From Phoenix dactylifera (Eukaryota; Streptophyta; Magnoliopsida; Arecales; Arecaceae), in the NCBI RefSeq assembly GCF_009389715.1, contig NC_052407.1, forward strand, positions 4,095,154 to 4,159,153: a DNA stretch of 64,000 bases. The letters run 5' to 3'. The translations under genes were made by a program, and so were the position numbers. The notes beneath the pieces were generated by a model. That model made no database searches. It was not told the origin of the DNA and was given only the letters and a program-made list of their open reading frames with translations. This document shows, piece after piece, positions 11,294 through 21,888 of this stretch (its first letter is position 1; every line of letters begins with the position of its first letter).

Positions 11294-14052
11294 ATTTTTT
11301 CGGTATACCGGCGCCTTACACAATATGCATATGAGTACATCCAACAAAGTCAGAAAAAAGAAGTTAGCAAAGAGAGTAAGGAACATCCACTTGATTCACC
11401 CAAAGAAATCCGCCAGAGTGATGTGTCACGAAGGAGGCCACCCAGTCAGCTGCACTATTCGTCTCCACATAAACATGGGTCACCCTAAAGGAGCCACAAC
11501 CCCCCATGATCCTCCAGATGTCGTGGAGCAGAAACTGCCGGTCTGTCGCAGTGTGTCGCCTCGGATCCACTCGATCATAATAGCCGAATGCCCTTCTAGG
11601 TGGATGCAATCTGCACCCAAAGTGTGTCTCATATAGGAGATGCCCTCCCACGCCGCTCTCAGCTCAACTCCGAGGACAGAGGTGCCATGGATCCGTCGTC
11701 CACCCGTCTTCACAAGTCTGGAGTGGCGGTCTCTAATAACAAAGCCCGCTCCCCCCACTCTCCTATCTCAGCAACACTGCCATCTAAATTTACATTCTGA
11801 AAGCTAGGGAGTGGGGGCTCCCAAGAAACAAAGACAAACTTGGTTGCTGACTCAGTTGAGTGTGAGATCCAGATGTCCCTAACCGTCTTAGAAAAATAGG
11901 ATGGTGCAGTACCAATGACCTTGGCCATGTGAAGCAGAGCTCTATCCGCCACAACCCTCGGATGGACCCATCTGTCCTTGAAAGTCTGGGAGTTTCTATC
12001 CAACCAAGTATGATAGGCCAGATAGGCACATCTGACCCCCCACTCCACCATGCCTGGCCTCCTCGAAGATGCCCTCAAACGAGCTAGAAAGTCCTCCATC
12101 GGGGACATGCATCGTCCGAAGCCAGGAGAGATCCCCGTGTATTGCCAGATCTGGGCCGATCGTGGACAGCACAAGAGGACGTGGCAGATGGATTCCTCCA
12201 CCTCCAGGCATGCCTTATAGGCTAGGAAGTCCCTCACCCTTTTGCTAGCTAGTACACTCCTGGTCAGCAGACACCCCCATGCTACCTTCCAAACGAACAT
12301 GGCAACCCGGGGGTGGATGTGCAGCCTTCAGATCCAGTCCCCTCGAGCTGCCGGGTCGGCGCCCTAGTCACCAGACCTCGGAGATCTCGAGAGCTAACCC
12401 TCGATTTTCCAGAGCTACTCCAGACCCTCCTGTCCGCTCTTTTCTCTATAGGGATCAGCATAGCCAATACTCTCTCAGCCAGATCCTCCCCAAAAGCACA
12501 CCGAGTGAAGCCCTCATCCCACCTCTACTCACTTGGAATAAAGAGATCACAAACTCTGCGCCCTGCCAGACACCCCAGATCAAGAAATGTGGGCCACCCA
12601 CTTAGCGGCATCGCAATCAGCCATCTATCCTCAAGGATATCAATCGCCTGCCCATCACCAACCTCCCACCTGATTGCATCAAGGATCGCAGGGCCTCGAG
12701 TACAGATCTCTCTCCAGATGAAGGAGCTATGACGTCCAATGCAGAAGAAGGATGCCCCGATCAGATCCTCATATTTGGCCCTCATCAAAGAACTTCATAA
12801 GTTGTCCGGCTTGAGAAGGAACCTAGCTACATATCTAGTAGCAAGAACCTCCTGCTGCTCTAACATGGAGTGAATCCCCAGGACACCACCACTAGTCAGC
12901 TAATAGATCACGTCCCAGGCTAGCAGATGGATACCTCTCTCTCCCACTTGACGGCTCCAGATGAAGTTCATGAACAGCCGCTCTATTGCCCTCAGCGGTG
13001 TAAGAGGCACAATGGTGTTAGAGAGTACATATATCAGGATCAAACTGAGGACTGACCGCACCAGGGTAACTCTGCCCATCATGGACAGAGAGCTCACCTG
13101 TCACCCCTCCATATTGTGCCTAATGCCCTTCTCCTAGGAGGCACACTCTCCTCTGCGTAGTCGCCGCCCAGTAACTGACACCCCAAGGTACACCAGGATG
13201 CCCTCCTTCTCCCCTACACCCAAGATCTCCAGGATGGAAGACTTCACCCTCGGCTTGATCTTCGGACTGAATTGAATGATTGATTTTGCCAAATTAACCT
13301 GCTACTTAGATGTCGCACAATACGCCACAAAAATCCTCTGGATCGTCAGTGTAGAGCGCCTCGTCGCACGGGCCAGCAGCATGCAATCATCGGCAAAGAG
13401 CATGTATGAAATTTGAGTCGCTCCTAGTGTTGGAAAATACACATCCATTGCCCGAGTCTCTGTGGCATGCCGGAGCGCTCTCGACAGTGCATCCACATAG
13501 ATAATGAACAGGAACGGCAAGAACGAGCACCCCTGTCTCAACCTCAACAAGGACTCAAAGTCGCACGTAGGGGAGCTATTCACCAGGATGGCGAAGGATG
13601 GAGATTGAATACAACCTAAGATCCATCTGATCCACACTGGGTGAAAACCGAAGGACTCTAAAGAGTAGACCACAAAGTTTCATCTCAACCTATCATATGT
13701 CATATCCAGCTTGACTCCCATTATACTCCTCGTCCTGGGGCCTGCTGGAGGTCGGCCATGAACTCGTGAGCAATTATCACGTTGTCAGATATGCAGTGCA
13801 CCCCAACAAACGCCTCCTACTCCGAGCTGATGATTCTGGGCAAGATACTCCTCAGTCTGTGAATTAGAATATTTCCAATGGCTTTATGCAAAGTATTGCA
13901 GAGACTAATTGGGCGAAAGTGGCCCGGCTCCGTAGGATCCTATCTCTTTGGGATCAACATGATGAACGTCTACTTCTAGTCCCGAGGCACCGTGGAAGTG
14001 GAGAATGTCTGTTGGGTGCGATCATACAAGCACTAATGCATCGGATCCCATC
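11294..14052 (-). mobile_element. 5'-truncated LINE with RT, zf-RVT and RNase H domains, decayed
   Basis: On the minus strand, from high to low coordinates: RT palm with the catalytic box YMLFADDCMLLA (about 13,670-13,300), a SLSMMGRVTLVRSVL segment (about 13,100-12,900), zf-RVT (WKVAWGCLLTRSVLASK, ICHVLLCCPRSAQIW; about 12,300-12,100) and RNase H (NVNLDGS, GGAGFVIRD, ELRAAWEGI, ETNSAADWVA; about 11,800-11,370). Frameshifts split it into several ORFs. It is flanked by a 12-bp imperfect target-site duplication, AGATTCAACTTC (11,282-11,293) and AGATCCAATTTC (14,053-14,064). The sister unit at about 22,605-22,625 has the uninterrupted site, proving insertion after the duplication. It lacks the endonuclease and early RT because of 5' truncation. 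Confidence 0.85.
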
Positions 14053-14064
14053 AGATCCAATTTC

Positions 14065-15495
14065 TTAAAGTTAGAAATTTGAATCCATCTAAATTTGGAC
14101 CTAACCCAACCAAGTCCATGAATTAGATCCTAGTTAAACTAGATGCAGACTAAACCTAACCCACATAGCCCTATTTTCTTCCCTTTATACCTAGAGGTAT
14201 CACCTCCGTATTACTAAAAATCATACAACAGTTCTTGGTCTTATTGTTGGTTGAACAAGTTTCAAATGATTCCCGGTAAATGACAACAAGGATGGTTCAA
14301 ATATTGTTCACGGATGTCATGATAAACTCGCAGGCTATTCATAATTAATTGAAAAAAATATTAAATTAATTCAGCATTTCTAAAAAATAAAAATTAGCAA
14401 TGTCGTATTCTCTTGCTAGTGGCCAAGGTTCTTTTCAAAAAAATAAAAGAAAAAAAAAGAAAAAAAAAAAACAATCTTATCTCTTTCATGCTTGTTCTCG
14501 CATGAACTAAGAATATACAGAGATTTAAACAATTTTACCTCTATAAGAATTATTGGTAAATGCCAAACGTATGACTACGAGATGACGTGGGTATGGATGC
14601 TAAGTGTATCCAGACAAACCTAAAAATTACAGGCTTTATTCCCGGTTGCCCAAGGCCGGTGGGACTCGAGATTGGCAAGCAACCCCATAAAACGCGTTGC
14701 CTGATTACATGCCCGCCATATAATAATCCAAAGATTAAGCGCATCTCCTCTTTGCAGTGGAAATATATGTGGAAATGATATCTTTTGGAGTTTATACTTG
14801 AAAGAACGTAACCAATACAATACTCACATTGCTACAATCCAAAATTTTCAGCAGTGCCGTCCAACTTCATTTGCCGCTGCTCCTCCTCCAAAGTTATCCT
14901 ACAGTTGCAGACCATTTGATAGCCAAAGAAACTATCCAAGCTAGTCACGCATCAGTTAACAGTTTTCTCTATCACAACTCAAAATATTATCTAGAAAAAC
15001 TAGCCAGAAGATATTATTTAGATTACTTAGCTCTATATAAATATCCAAGATCTACCTAGTGCATAGCTGATATGGGACTAAATATACATCTTTATGAATT
15101 ATTATATACTCCTTTAGTTTAGGCCGTGACATTCTTGCTAGGCTAGTAGATCAAATCCATTCAAAACTAATCACAAACACCATAATAAGCCTATGATTTT
15201 TTCTAATGGATCTGTACTATAATATCTCCTAGTCCATATAGGCTATGAGCCTAGTCTACTCCGATATCATTTGTCATAACTCAGGATGTTATCTAACAAG
15301 ACTGGGCAAAAGATATTATTTGAATTCATTGGTCCTATATAAATACCTAAGATCTACTCAGTACATAATCAATGTGAAAATAAATGCACTAGATCCTCAT
15401 ATTTTGCTTCTAGACATCCAACTTCTTAAGCCCCATGCTTGTCCGTTCCCTTATCCATATGTCTTGAGCTCTGACCACATACCTCCACTCAAGTC
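14065..15495. promoter_or_regulatory. Upstream region of chitinase gene B (duplicated unit)
   Basis: Collinear with 22,615-23,950 upstream of gene C, with small indels. No protein gene is seen; the short ORFs around 14,550-14,820 recur at 23,040-23,330 only because the DNA is duplicated. Two imperfect copies of a ~115-bp block (about 14,965-15,085 and 15,280-15,395), sharing AAGATATTATTT and CTATATAAATA words, lie within the last 600 bp before the gene. Confidence 0.55.
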
Positions 15496-15503
15496 TATAA
15501 ATA
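15496..15503 (+). promoter_or_regulatory. TATA box of chitinase gene B
   Basis: TATAAATA lies 64 bp before the gene B ATG. The same box at the same distance precedes gene C. Transcription should start near 15,525, giving a leader of about 30 nt. Confidence 0.75.
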
Positions 15504-15559
15504 GAACCATTCTGCAGTCCATTCCTCACCGGACAAAGGAGCACCATCACTTACTTCAA

Positions 15560-16477
15560 ATGGCTTCCTCAAACCTCCTCTCTTCTCTCCTCCTCCTCCT
15601 CCTCCTCCAAGTCCTCCTCACCCTTCTCGCACCAGCATCAGCTGCTGGCTCCAATCTCTTCAGAGAATACATCGGGGCCGAGTTCAAAGGCGTCCGGTTC
15701 TCCGATGTCCCCATCAACCCCGGTGTCGAATTCCACTTCATCCTCTCCTTCGCAATAGACTACACCACCGATTCCCCAGCTCCTACTAACGGGCGGTTCA
15801 ACATCTTCTGGGACACTGACAACCTCTCCCCCGCGCAGGTAGCTGCCATTAAGCAGAGCCATGGCACCGTTAAGGTTGCACTCAGCCTCGGCGGAGATAG
15901 CGTCGGCAGTGGCTCGGCATATTTCCAACCATCTTCCATAGATTCTTGGGTCAGCAATGCTGTCAGTTCGCTGACGGGAATCATCAGACAGTACAATTTG
16001 GATGGTATTGATATCGACTATGAGCACTTCCATGCCGATCCCGATACTTTCGCAGAGTGTATCGGGCAGTTATTGACGAGGCTAAAGAACAAGGGTGTCA
16101 TCTCATTTGCTTCCATAGCTCCTTTTGATGACGATGAAGTCCAGAGCCATTACTTGGCCTTGTGGAGGAAGTATGGGCATGTCATAGACTATGTCAACTT
16201 CCAATTCTATGCCTACGATGCAAGCACGACGGTATCTCAGTTTCTGAGCTACTTCGCAAAACAGAGCTCCAACTATAATGGAGGGAAAGTATTGGCAAGT
16301 TTTTCCACGGATGGAAGTGGAGGGTTATCGCCGGAAAACGGCTTCTTCCGTGCATGCAGCAGCCTCAGGACGCAGGGAAAGCTTCATGGCATCTTTATTT
16401 GGTCTGCGGATGACTCCAAGAGCAATGGTTTCCCCTACGAGAAGCAATCGCAAAACTTGTTGGCAAGCGCTCGTTAA
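15560..16477 (+). CDS. GH18 chitinase 2-like protein, gene B
   Basis: Intronless, 305 aa. The open frame extends upstream to 15,245, but the ATG at 15,560 is chosen because it follows the TATA box by 64 bp and starts a strong signal peptide ([20 protein letters not shown], then APASAAG as likely cleavage region). The mature protein starts near [14 protein letters not shown]. The GH18 catalytic motif is intact (DGIDIDYE), with SLGGDS before it and [11 protein letters not shown] and [13 protein letters not shown] after. It resembles tulip bulb chitinase-1-type enzymes; an endochitinase role in defence or storage tissue is inferred. It differs from gene C by only about seven residues (e.g. T/S in WDTDN, A/S in SPAQV, Q/E in IIRQYN, K/N in LKNKG, P/R in GFPYEK), so the B/C duplication or conversion is recent. 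Confidence 0.9.
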   Translation: MASSNLLSSLLLLLLLQVLLTLLAPASAAGSNLFREYIGAEFKGVRFSDVPINPGVEFHFILSFAIDYTTDSPAPTNGRFNIFWDTDNLSPAQVAAIKQSHGTVKVALSLGGDSVGSGSAYFQPSSIDSWVSNAVSSLTGIIRQYNLDGIDIDYEHFHADPDTFAECIGQLLTRLKNKGVISFASIAPFDDDEVQSHYLALWRKYGHVIDYVNFQFYAYDASTTVSQFLSYFAKQSSNYNGGKVLASFSTDGSGGLSPENGFFRACSSLRTQGKLHGIFIWSADDSKSNGFPYEKQSQNLLASAR

Positions 16478-16800
16478 CCTCAATTGAAGTATTAAGTTTC
16501 AGCTATGGTACATGAAATGTCGTAGTTCGTGTTCTCGTAATAGAGTTGGCCTGCAAAATGGTAATTTATACGTGTTGTGAGTGAAGAAAACCTGTAATTT
16601 GTCTAGTAAAAGATGTTGACGTGAAAACTAATGGAATTAAATAAATTAGATATTTCCAATCTTAGCTCTTTGAGAAAGTATAAATTAGTATCGTGAAGAA
16701 AGAGCGCCTTTATTCGGGCTATGTAAATTAGTATTTTATATCCCCTTGCCCGCTATTGCAGAAACCACATCCAGAACTAATGTATCAACTCTAACCTGTT
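16478..16800. other. 3' flank of gene B
   Basis: Likely 3'UTR: AT-rich and closely matching the flank of gene C (24,934-25,160). No further gene. Confidence 0.5.
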
Positions 16801-17200
16801 CCTGATAGCTAACCACATGAATATCCTGATCTTGACACTGCCATCATTTCCTGGCCTTATCAAGTTCAATAAGATTATCATTTCGCTCCATTCATTCTGT
16901 ACATGTTCATCCATAGATAATGGCCCCCTGATTGAAATCTGCCGATCATTGTTTCTTTTGCTCCAATTGTCACCAGCAGCCATATTATGCTTGGCAGCAA
17001 ACAATTGAAACAATTTAAAAAGAGGTTAAACCATCCAACAGCAATCTTTCCAAAGTCTCTAATCTTTTCCTTATCTCAAAATAAATGCCAGACCACACCA
17101 AAAAGGTTGTAAAACTCTGAATATATCTTTTCATAAATGAGAAAATGATCTAGGACTTCCTTCTGGTGCCAAAGTTGCCTCCTTCTGTACTATGTTTTAT
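16801..17200 (-). mobile_element. LINE remnant, second duplicated copy
   Basis: Counterpart of 9,600-10,110 with a deletion between ATCCTGATCTT and the AAGATTATCATTTCGC block. It retains the reverse reading IRIFMWLAIRNRLELIH and ISIRGPLSMDEHVQNEWSEM in broken frames. Confidence 0.55.
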
Positions 17201-18599
17201 AAATAATGTTTGCCAAAGAGATTGTGTTTTAGACTCTAACATACTCATATTCCAATATCAAATTAACTTCAATCTAGGATATAAATTTATCTGAAGTAAA
17301 ACGAGCAGGAAGAATGCTATGTGCATGGCCTGGAAAAGTTTTTTACTTCCAATGGCTTGGACCCATCTTAGCCAATAATGCTGCTGCTGTTGGACTTGGA
17401 TTTCACAAGCCTACAAGAAGGGAAATGTTTTATCTATCCATGAGGAGCCAAGGCTTTTAGTTAAGGCGTGTGATATTTCCAGAAGAATTGCCAGGGCCGA
17501 AAGTTTCCTTTGTTTGGCTGAGCTAAGAATGGGTCAAGGCTGACCCCTGAAAAAGGTACCGCAGCAAATGCGGAATTCCAAGCCAATCAATCAGAGTTAC
17601 AGTGAGATGAAGAATTGGAAAAGGGCAGAAGTTTAGATAGATGGAAGATCACAATAAAACGTGATGCTGATGTGCTTATTTGAGAGCTAAATTTTGAATT
17701 GATTGGTTGAGGAGACTATAAATAGTAAACGAATCTCTTCGGAATTCTCGTTCGTCCATGCTTTCAGCTTTTGAATGCAAACTTTATGAATGGAGAAGCA
17801 AAGGGTGAAAACCGATCAAAAATTTGTATCGTATTATATTTGTACTTATCAACATCGGTACATACCGATCGTATCGTAATATACCGGTATTGTTACACTC
17901 TGGATCTGGAGCATGATTTGTCACAGCCCAGATCTACAACATGACACGGCCATGCTACCGAGGGGTACAACCCACGATAACATAAAGCTAACATTATATT
18001 TAACTTTCAGATCTATTTCAAAAATAATAAGATAAATAGGAATCTAATTTCATTATTCATTAAATAAAATCAATATTGATTCAGAGCTTCTAAATCGAAA
18101 CATAAATACCAAGCTTATAATCATGAAATTATTCTTTTCATATCAAAATTGCAATTTTATGAATATGGAGTTCATAGCTCGCAAATAGTGCTAATGGTAA
18201 ACAATCATAGATCAATTAATTCGCATTAAATCATGAGTTTCATAATATTGTATGCTTGAACCTTAATTTTAAAAAAACATGATATCATCAACATTTAATA
18301 CTATTTTTTATATTTTTACAATACTAGAAAAATAAATAAAATTTGGAAACTTGTAAGGAGTATAAGATTTACTTACCTCTATTCGCGAAAATATTTTTAG
18401 ATTCAGTTGGACAACTCCAATGCACCTATCAAAATCGGTTTAAAATAAATTACCTGCTATTCCTGATTTAAAATCTAATTAAAACCTCTAAGCAACCTGA
18501 AATGGACTTGAGCAGACTTCAGGTCCTGACTGGGTAAGTCGGGCCTCAATCTATAAATCCAGTAGCGAGAGAATGGTTGCACCAAGGGTGGGACCTCTC

Positions 18600-19065
18600 T
18601 CTCTTGATTTTTATTTTTGTATTTATTCATTTTTCTTGATTTTTTCTTTTCTTCTTCTTTTTTTTCTTCTTCTTCTTTTCTTTTTCTTCTTTTCTTCTCC
18701 TCTTTTCTTCATCACCCTTTTCTCTCTTTCTCCCCCTTTTCTAAACCCACCCACCGAGAAGCAGAGAAGGGGGAGGAAGGACCTCCGGCCCGGCGGCAGC
18801 TGCGGCTGTGGCCGGGAGCCGACGATGGCTATAGCCGAGGACTGCAATAGGGTGGAGCGACCACCAAAGGAAGGCCAGAGCATGCCGCACTAAGGAACAG
18901 GGGAGGGAAGAGACCTCCTTCTCGGCGGTGATGCGGTTGAGGGCCAACGGCGACTGTTGTCGAGGCCTATAGTGGATTGACCACAGTAAGTGGTCTTCTC
19001 TCTTTCTTCTTCTTCTTCTTCTTTTCCTCCTCCTCCTCCTCCTCCTCTTCTTCTTTTCTCTTATC
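18600..19065. repeat. Pyrimidine-rich (CTT/TCC)n tracts inside the LTR
   Basis: Low-complexity TTC/TCT-rich runs at about 18,625-18,735 and 19,000-19,060 flank a GC-rich core. ORFs here translate to poly-F/S or poly-K/R and are artefacts. Confidence 0.7.
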
Positions 19066-19949
19066 ACGGTTGCCCTTTGTCGGATTCCGGCCATTGCTGG
19101 TTGAACGGAAGGAGGGAGGGGCAGGGGATAAGATGGGAAGGAAATGGGAGACTTTACCTTGCTCCGGCAAGGCGTTGCGATCTTGATCCCTGGTGGCACA
19201 GGTGAGGGCACGATGAGCCCAAACAGATGAAGGACGAGAGAGGAGAAGGGTGGAAGATGGAGGAGGAAGGAGATGGGTGGAGGTGGAGTGGAATTATGGG
19301 TTTTTATAACCCCCATAGGGAGAACGGCTGCAACGGCCGGCCATTCGACAGTTACAACCATCTCTAACAGCCGGCTGTTTGATGGTTACAACCGTCTCTA
19401 ATGGCCATAATGGTCGGCCGTTCACCGTCTCTAACGGTCGCTGGTCATTGGTACCGGTCGCAGTGGCCGTTGGAGCTACTCGGAAAGGGGATCGCAATCC
19501 CCTATTCTGAAGGAGCAGGCCTATCGACTGGTCCAAGTCAGGCCCAGTTGGCCTGGTTCTTACATTCTTTCCTCCTTCAAAAAATATTCATCCTCAAAAT
19601 TTGACGGACCTTCATTCCTTAAGGATATTAAATCTTCTTCTATTGCTCCACCATGCATCTGCTACGAAACTCAGATCTAAACAAACTCTTTTGAGGTCCA
19701 ACTCTAGACTGGTTTGTATAAACCCTAACTTCCAAGTGATAAAATTCTTAACAAAACATCTATCAGATTAGGTTTCTAAAAAGAGATGGGAACACATAAT
19801 GGTTGATTCAATTCTTCTGATATGCATTCTAAAGAGATAGAAACTTAGAAGATACAAAGGGGTTAGAAGATTCACAATCAAATGCACATGACATTTATGT
19901 AGTTATCTAGAAAGATACTTGTCACTATTTGGTCGCTTGCACTGGCATC

Positions 19950-20910
19950 ATGCTAGGTTAAAGTGAATTTTGATTAGTAGGTTTGGCGGGCCTAGACTCA
20001 TTCTTTTTGTTAAGACAATTTCGTGCCAAATGTCCCTTCTTGCCGCACTCAAAACATACTCCAGTTTCTTGAAACAAGGCCTAGCATGATTTTTACCGCA
20101 ATATCCACAGGTCTTAGCTCCCTTCCTATTGTCAAAGTTGTTCTCTGAATTTTCTTGCTGGTCATTTTGAGTTCCTGCTCGTCTGGGCCTCTTCTTATTA
20201 CCCCTTTCCTTTTCTGATCTTTTCAATTCAGATTCGACCTTCAGAGCTCGTTCCAGCACATCTTTATAATTGTTGAAGATGTGAGACAACAAATGAGACC
20301 GGATCGGATATCTCAAACCCTATTCAAATCTATTGGTCTTGCTCCTCTCGGACTCCAAGAGTTGGGGACAAAATTGGTCTAACTCATTAAATCTGTTGGC
20401 ATACTCTAATACCATCATGTCATCCATCTACCTCAAAGACAAGAACTCGTTCTCTTTTGCTAATTTGACTGATTCGGAAAAATATTGATCATAGGATATT
20501 TTCTTGAACTCCTTGCATGTCAGCTGATCATTCTTATTCCCAGCTTTCATAGCCGTCCACCAAAAGTCAATGTTTCCTCTCAACATTGGTATAGCCATCC
20601 TGACCTTCACATTCATCATTTTCTCCATCTCCTGAATCTAGGTCTCTATGGCCAGAAGATCAGCTCCACCCTTAAGCATTGATGGGTTGAGCTTTCTAAA
20701 CCTCTCATAAGATGACTCCATAGGTGGTGCAGGTTAGAGAGCGGCCTACATTTGCTATTGCTGCTAAAGGAGCTAAGCCACCACCCGGTATACTCCAGCA
20801 ATGTCTGCTCGAGTGGCTGCTGCATTTGGAGTTTGCTCAATTGGCTGGTTGGTATCTTTTCTCATTGTCACTCTTGCTCCTCTCATCCTAGCAGCAAAAT
20901 TTATCAAGAC
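19950..20910 (-). pseudogene. Retrotransposon gag remnant
   Basis: Minus-strand pieces read MEKMMNVKVRMAIPMLRGN followed by DFWWTAMKAG, a typical retrotransposon gag core, then VLERALKVESELKR and a decayed zinc knuckle CGYCGKNHARPC (CX2CX3HX3C instead of CX2CX4HX4C). Stops and frameshifts separate the pieces. It sits between the primer-binding site and the polypurine tract of the element at 17.9-21.9 kb, with no pol after it. Confidence 0.65.
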
Positions 20911-21888
20911 TTCCTCCTCTCTGTTGCTTATTGTCACCTATTAAAATTCTAATATTAATCAATATTCATAGTTGAGCAATAGTAAAATTAAGAAAATCTA
21001 TCTTTCCTTATTCAACTATGCGAACCTAACTTAACGGGACCTAGCTACCCATTGCTATACTTTAAGTTTTACCCATGATCAAACCTATTGTTCTGATACC
21101 ATATTCGTCACGCTCTGAATCCAGGGCATGATTTGTCACGCCTCAGATCCACAGCATACGACCCTACCAATGGGTAATAGTAGTTGGTGTTTGTCGATTA
21201 CGGTCTTGTCACGAGTATAATAGTGATCTTAGTATTTAGTCTGAGAGAATGATAAATGATTTATGATTTTATTAACGCTATACATCAGGAGCCATGTTTA
21301 TGAAATATGAATAATTTATGCATACATGGTTGGCTTTATGATATGTTTTAATATATTGTATTATGAAATGCTTTATTTTGTAATATCTATTATTTTTTTA
21401 AAATAATGCATAGACATGAAAAAACTTATGCTTGATCCGGTAAGATAGTGAAGGTTTACTTACTGAGCCATGTCGCTCATATATCTCTGTTTTTATTTTT
21501 CTTTCCAGAAAAATAAGATCAGTAGGGACGAAGGTTGGTCCAGGCTTGAAGTTTGTGCTAGCAAACTTGATAATTTTATGAAAAAATTAGAATTTTAAAT
21601 TATATATTAATTTGTAGTTAATAATTTTTTTTTGAATATTAAGGATTATGGGCTTGGTATTTATATTTCGATTTAGAAAATCTGAACCAATATTGCTTTA
21701 TTTAATGAATAATGAAATTGGATTCCTATTTATCTTATTATTTTTTAGATGGATCTGAAAATTAAATGTAATGTTGGCTTCATATTATCGTAGGTTGTGC
21801 CCCTCGGTACCACAGCCATGTCATGCTGCTGATCTAGGGAGCGACAAATCATGCTCCGAAATTGGGGCATGCTGAATATTGGCATGTC

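Larger units (their letters stand above)
17891..21888 (-). mobile_element. Rearranged gag-only LTR retrotransposon (TR-GAG/LARD-like, Gypsy-type)
   Basis: Minus-oriented. The 3' LTR is 17,891-19,564 (TGTAAGAACC...AGTGTAACA), preceded on the minus strand by a polypurine tract (TGAAGGAGGAAAGAA). gag lies at about 20,900-19,950. A primer-binding site TGGTATCAGAA (21,091-21,101, reverse strand) resembles initiator-tRNA-Met sites. Only the last ~60 bp of a minus-oriented 5' LTR remain (about 21,106-21,165); the sequence then switches to a plus-oriented LTR fragment ending at about 21,888. No protease, RT or integrase is visible. It interrupts a MITE-like block whose intact counterpart is at 10.7 kb. 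No clear TSD, consistent with the rearranged right end. Confidence 0.7.

Noticed and set aside
14550-14820. Short ORFs repeated at 23,038-23,329
   Set aside because: Conserved only because the DNA is duplicated; frames differ between copies and no homology is recognised.
15638-16033. 131-codon antisense ORFs inside chitinase genes (also 24,094-24,489)
   Set aside because: Mirror frames of the GH18 coding sequence caused by its codon bias; identical in B and C only because the genes are duplicated.
18573-19361. Several ORFs of poly-F/S/L or poly-K/R composition
   Set aside because: Arise from CTT/TCC low-complexity tracts inside an LTR.
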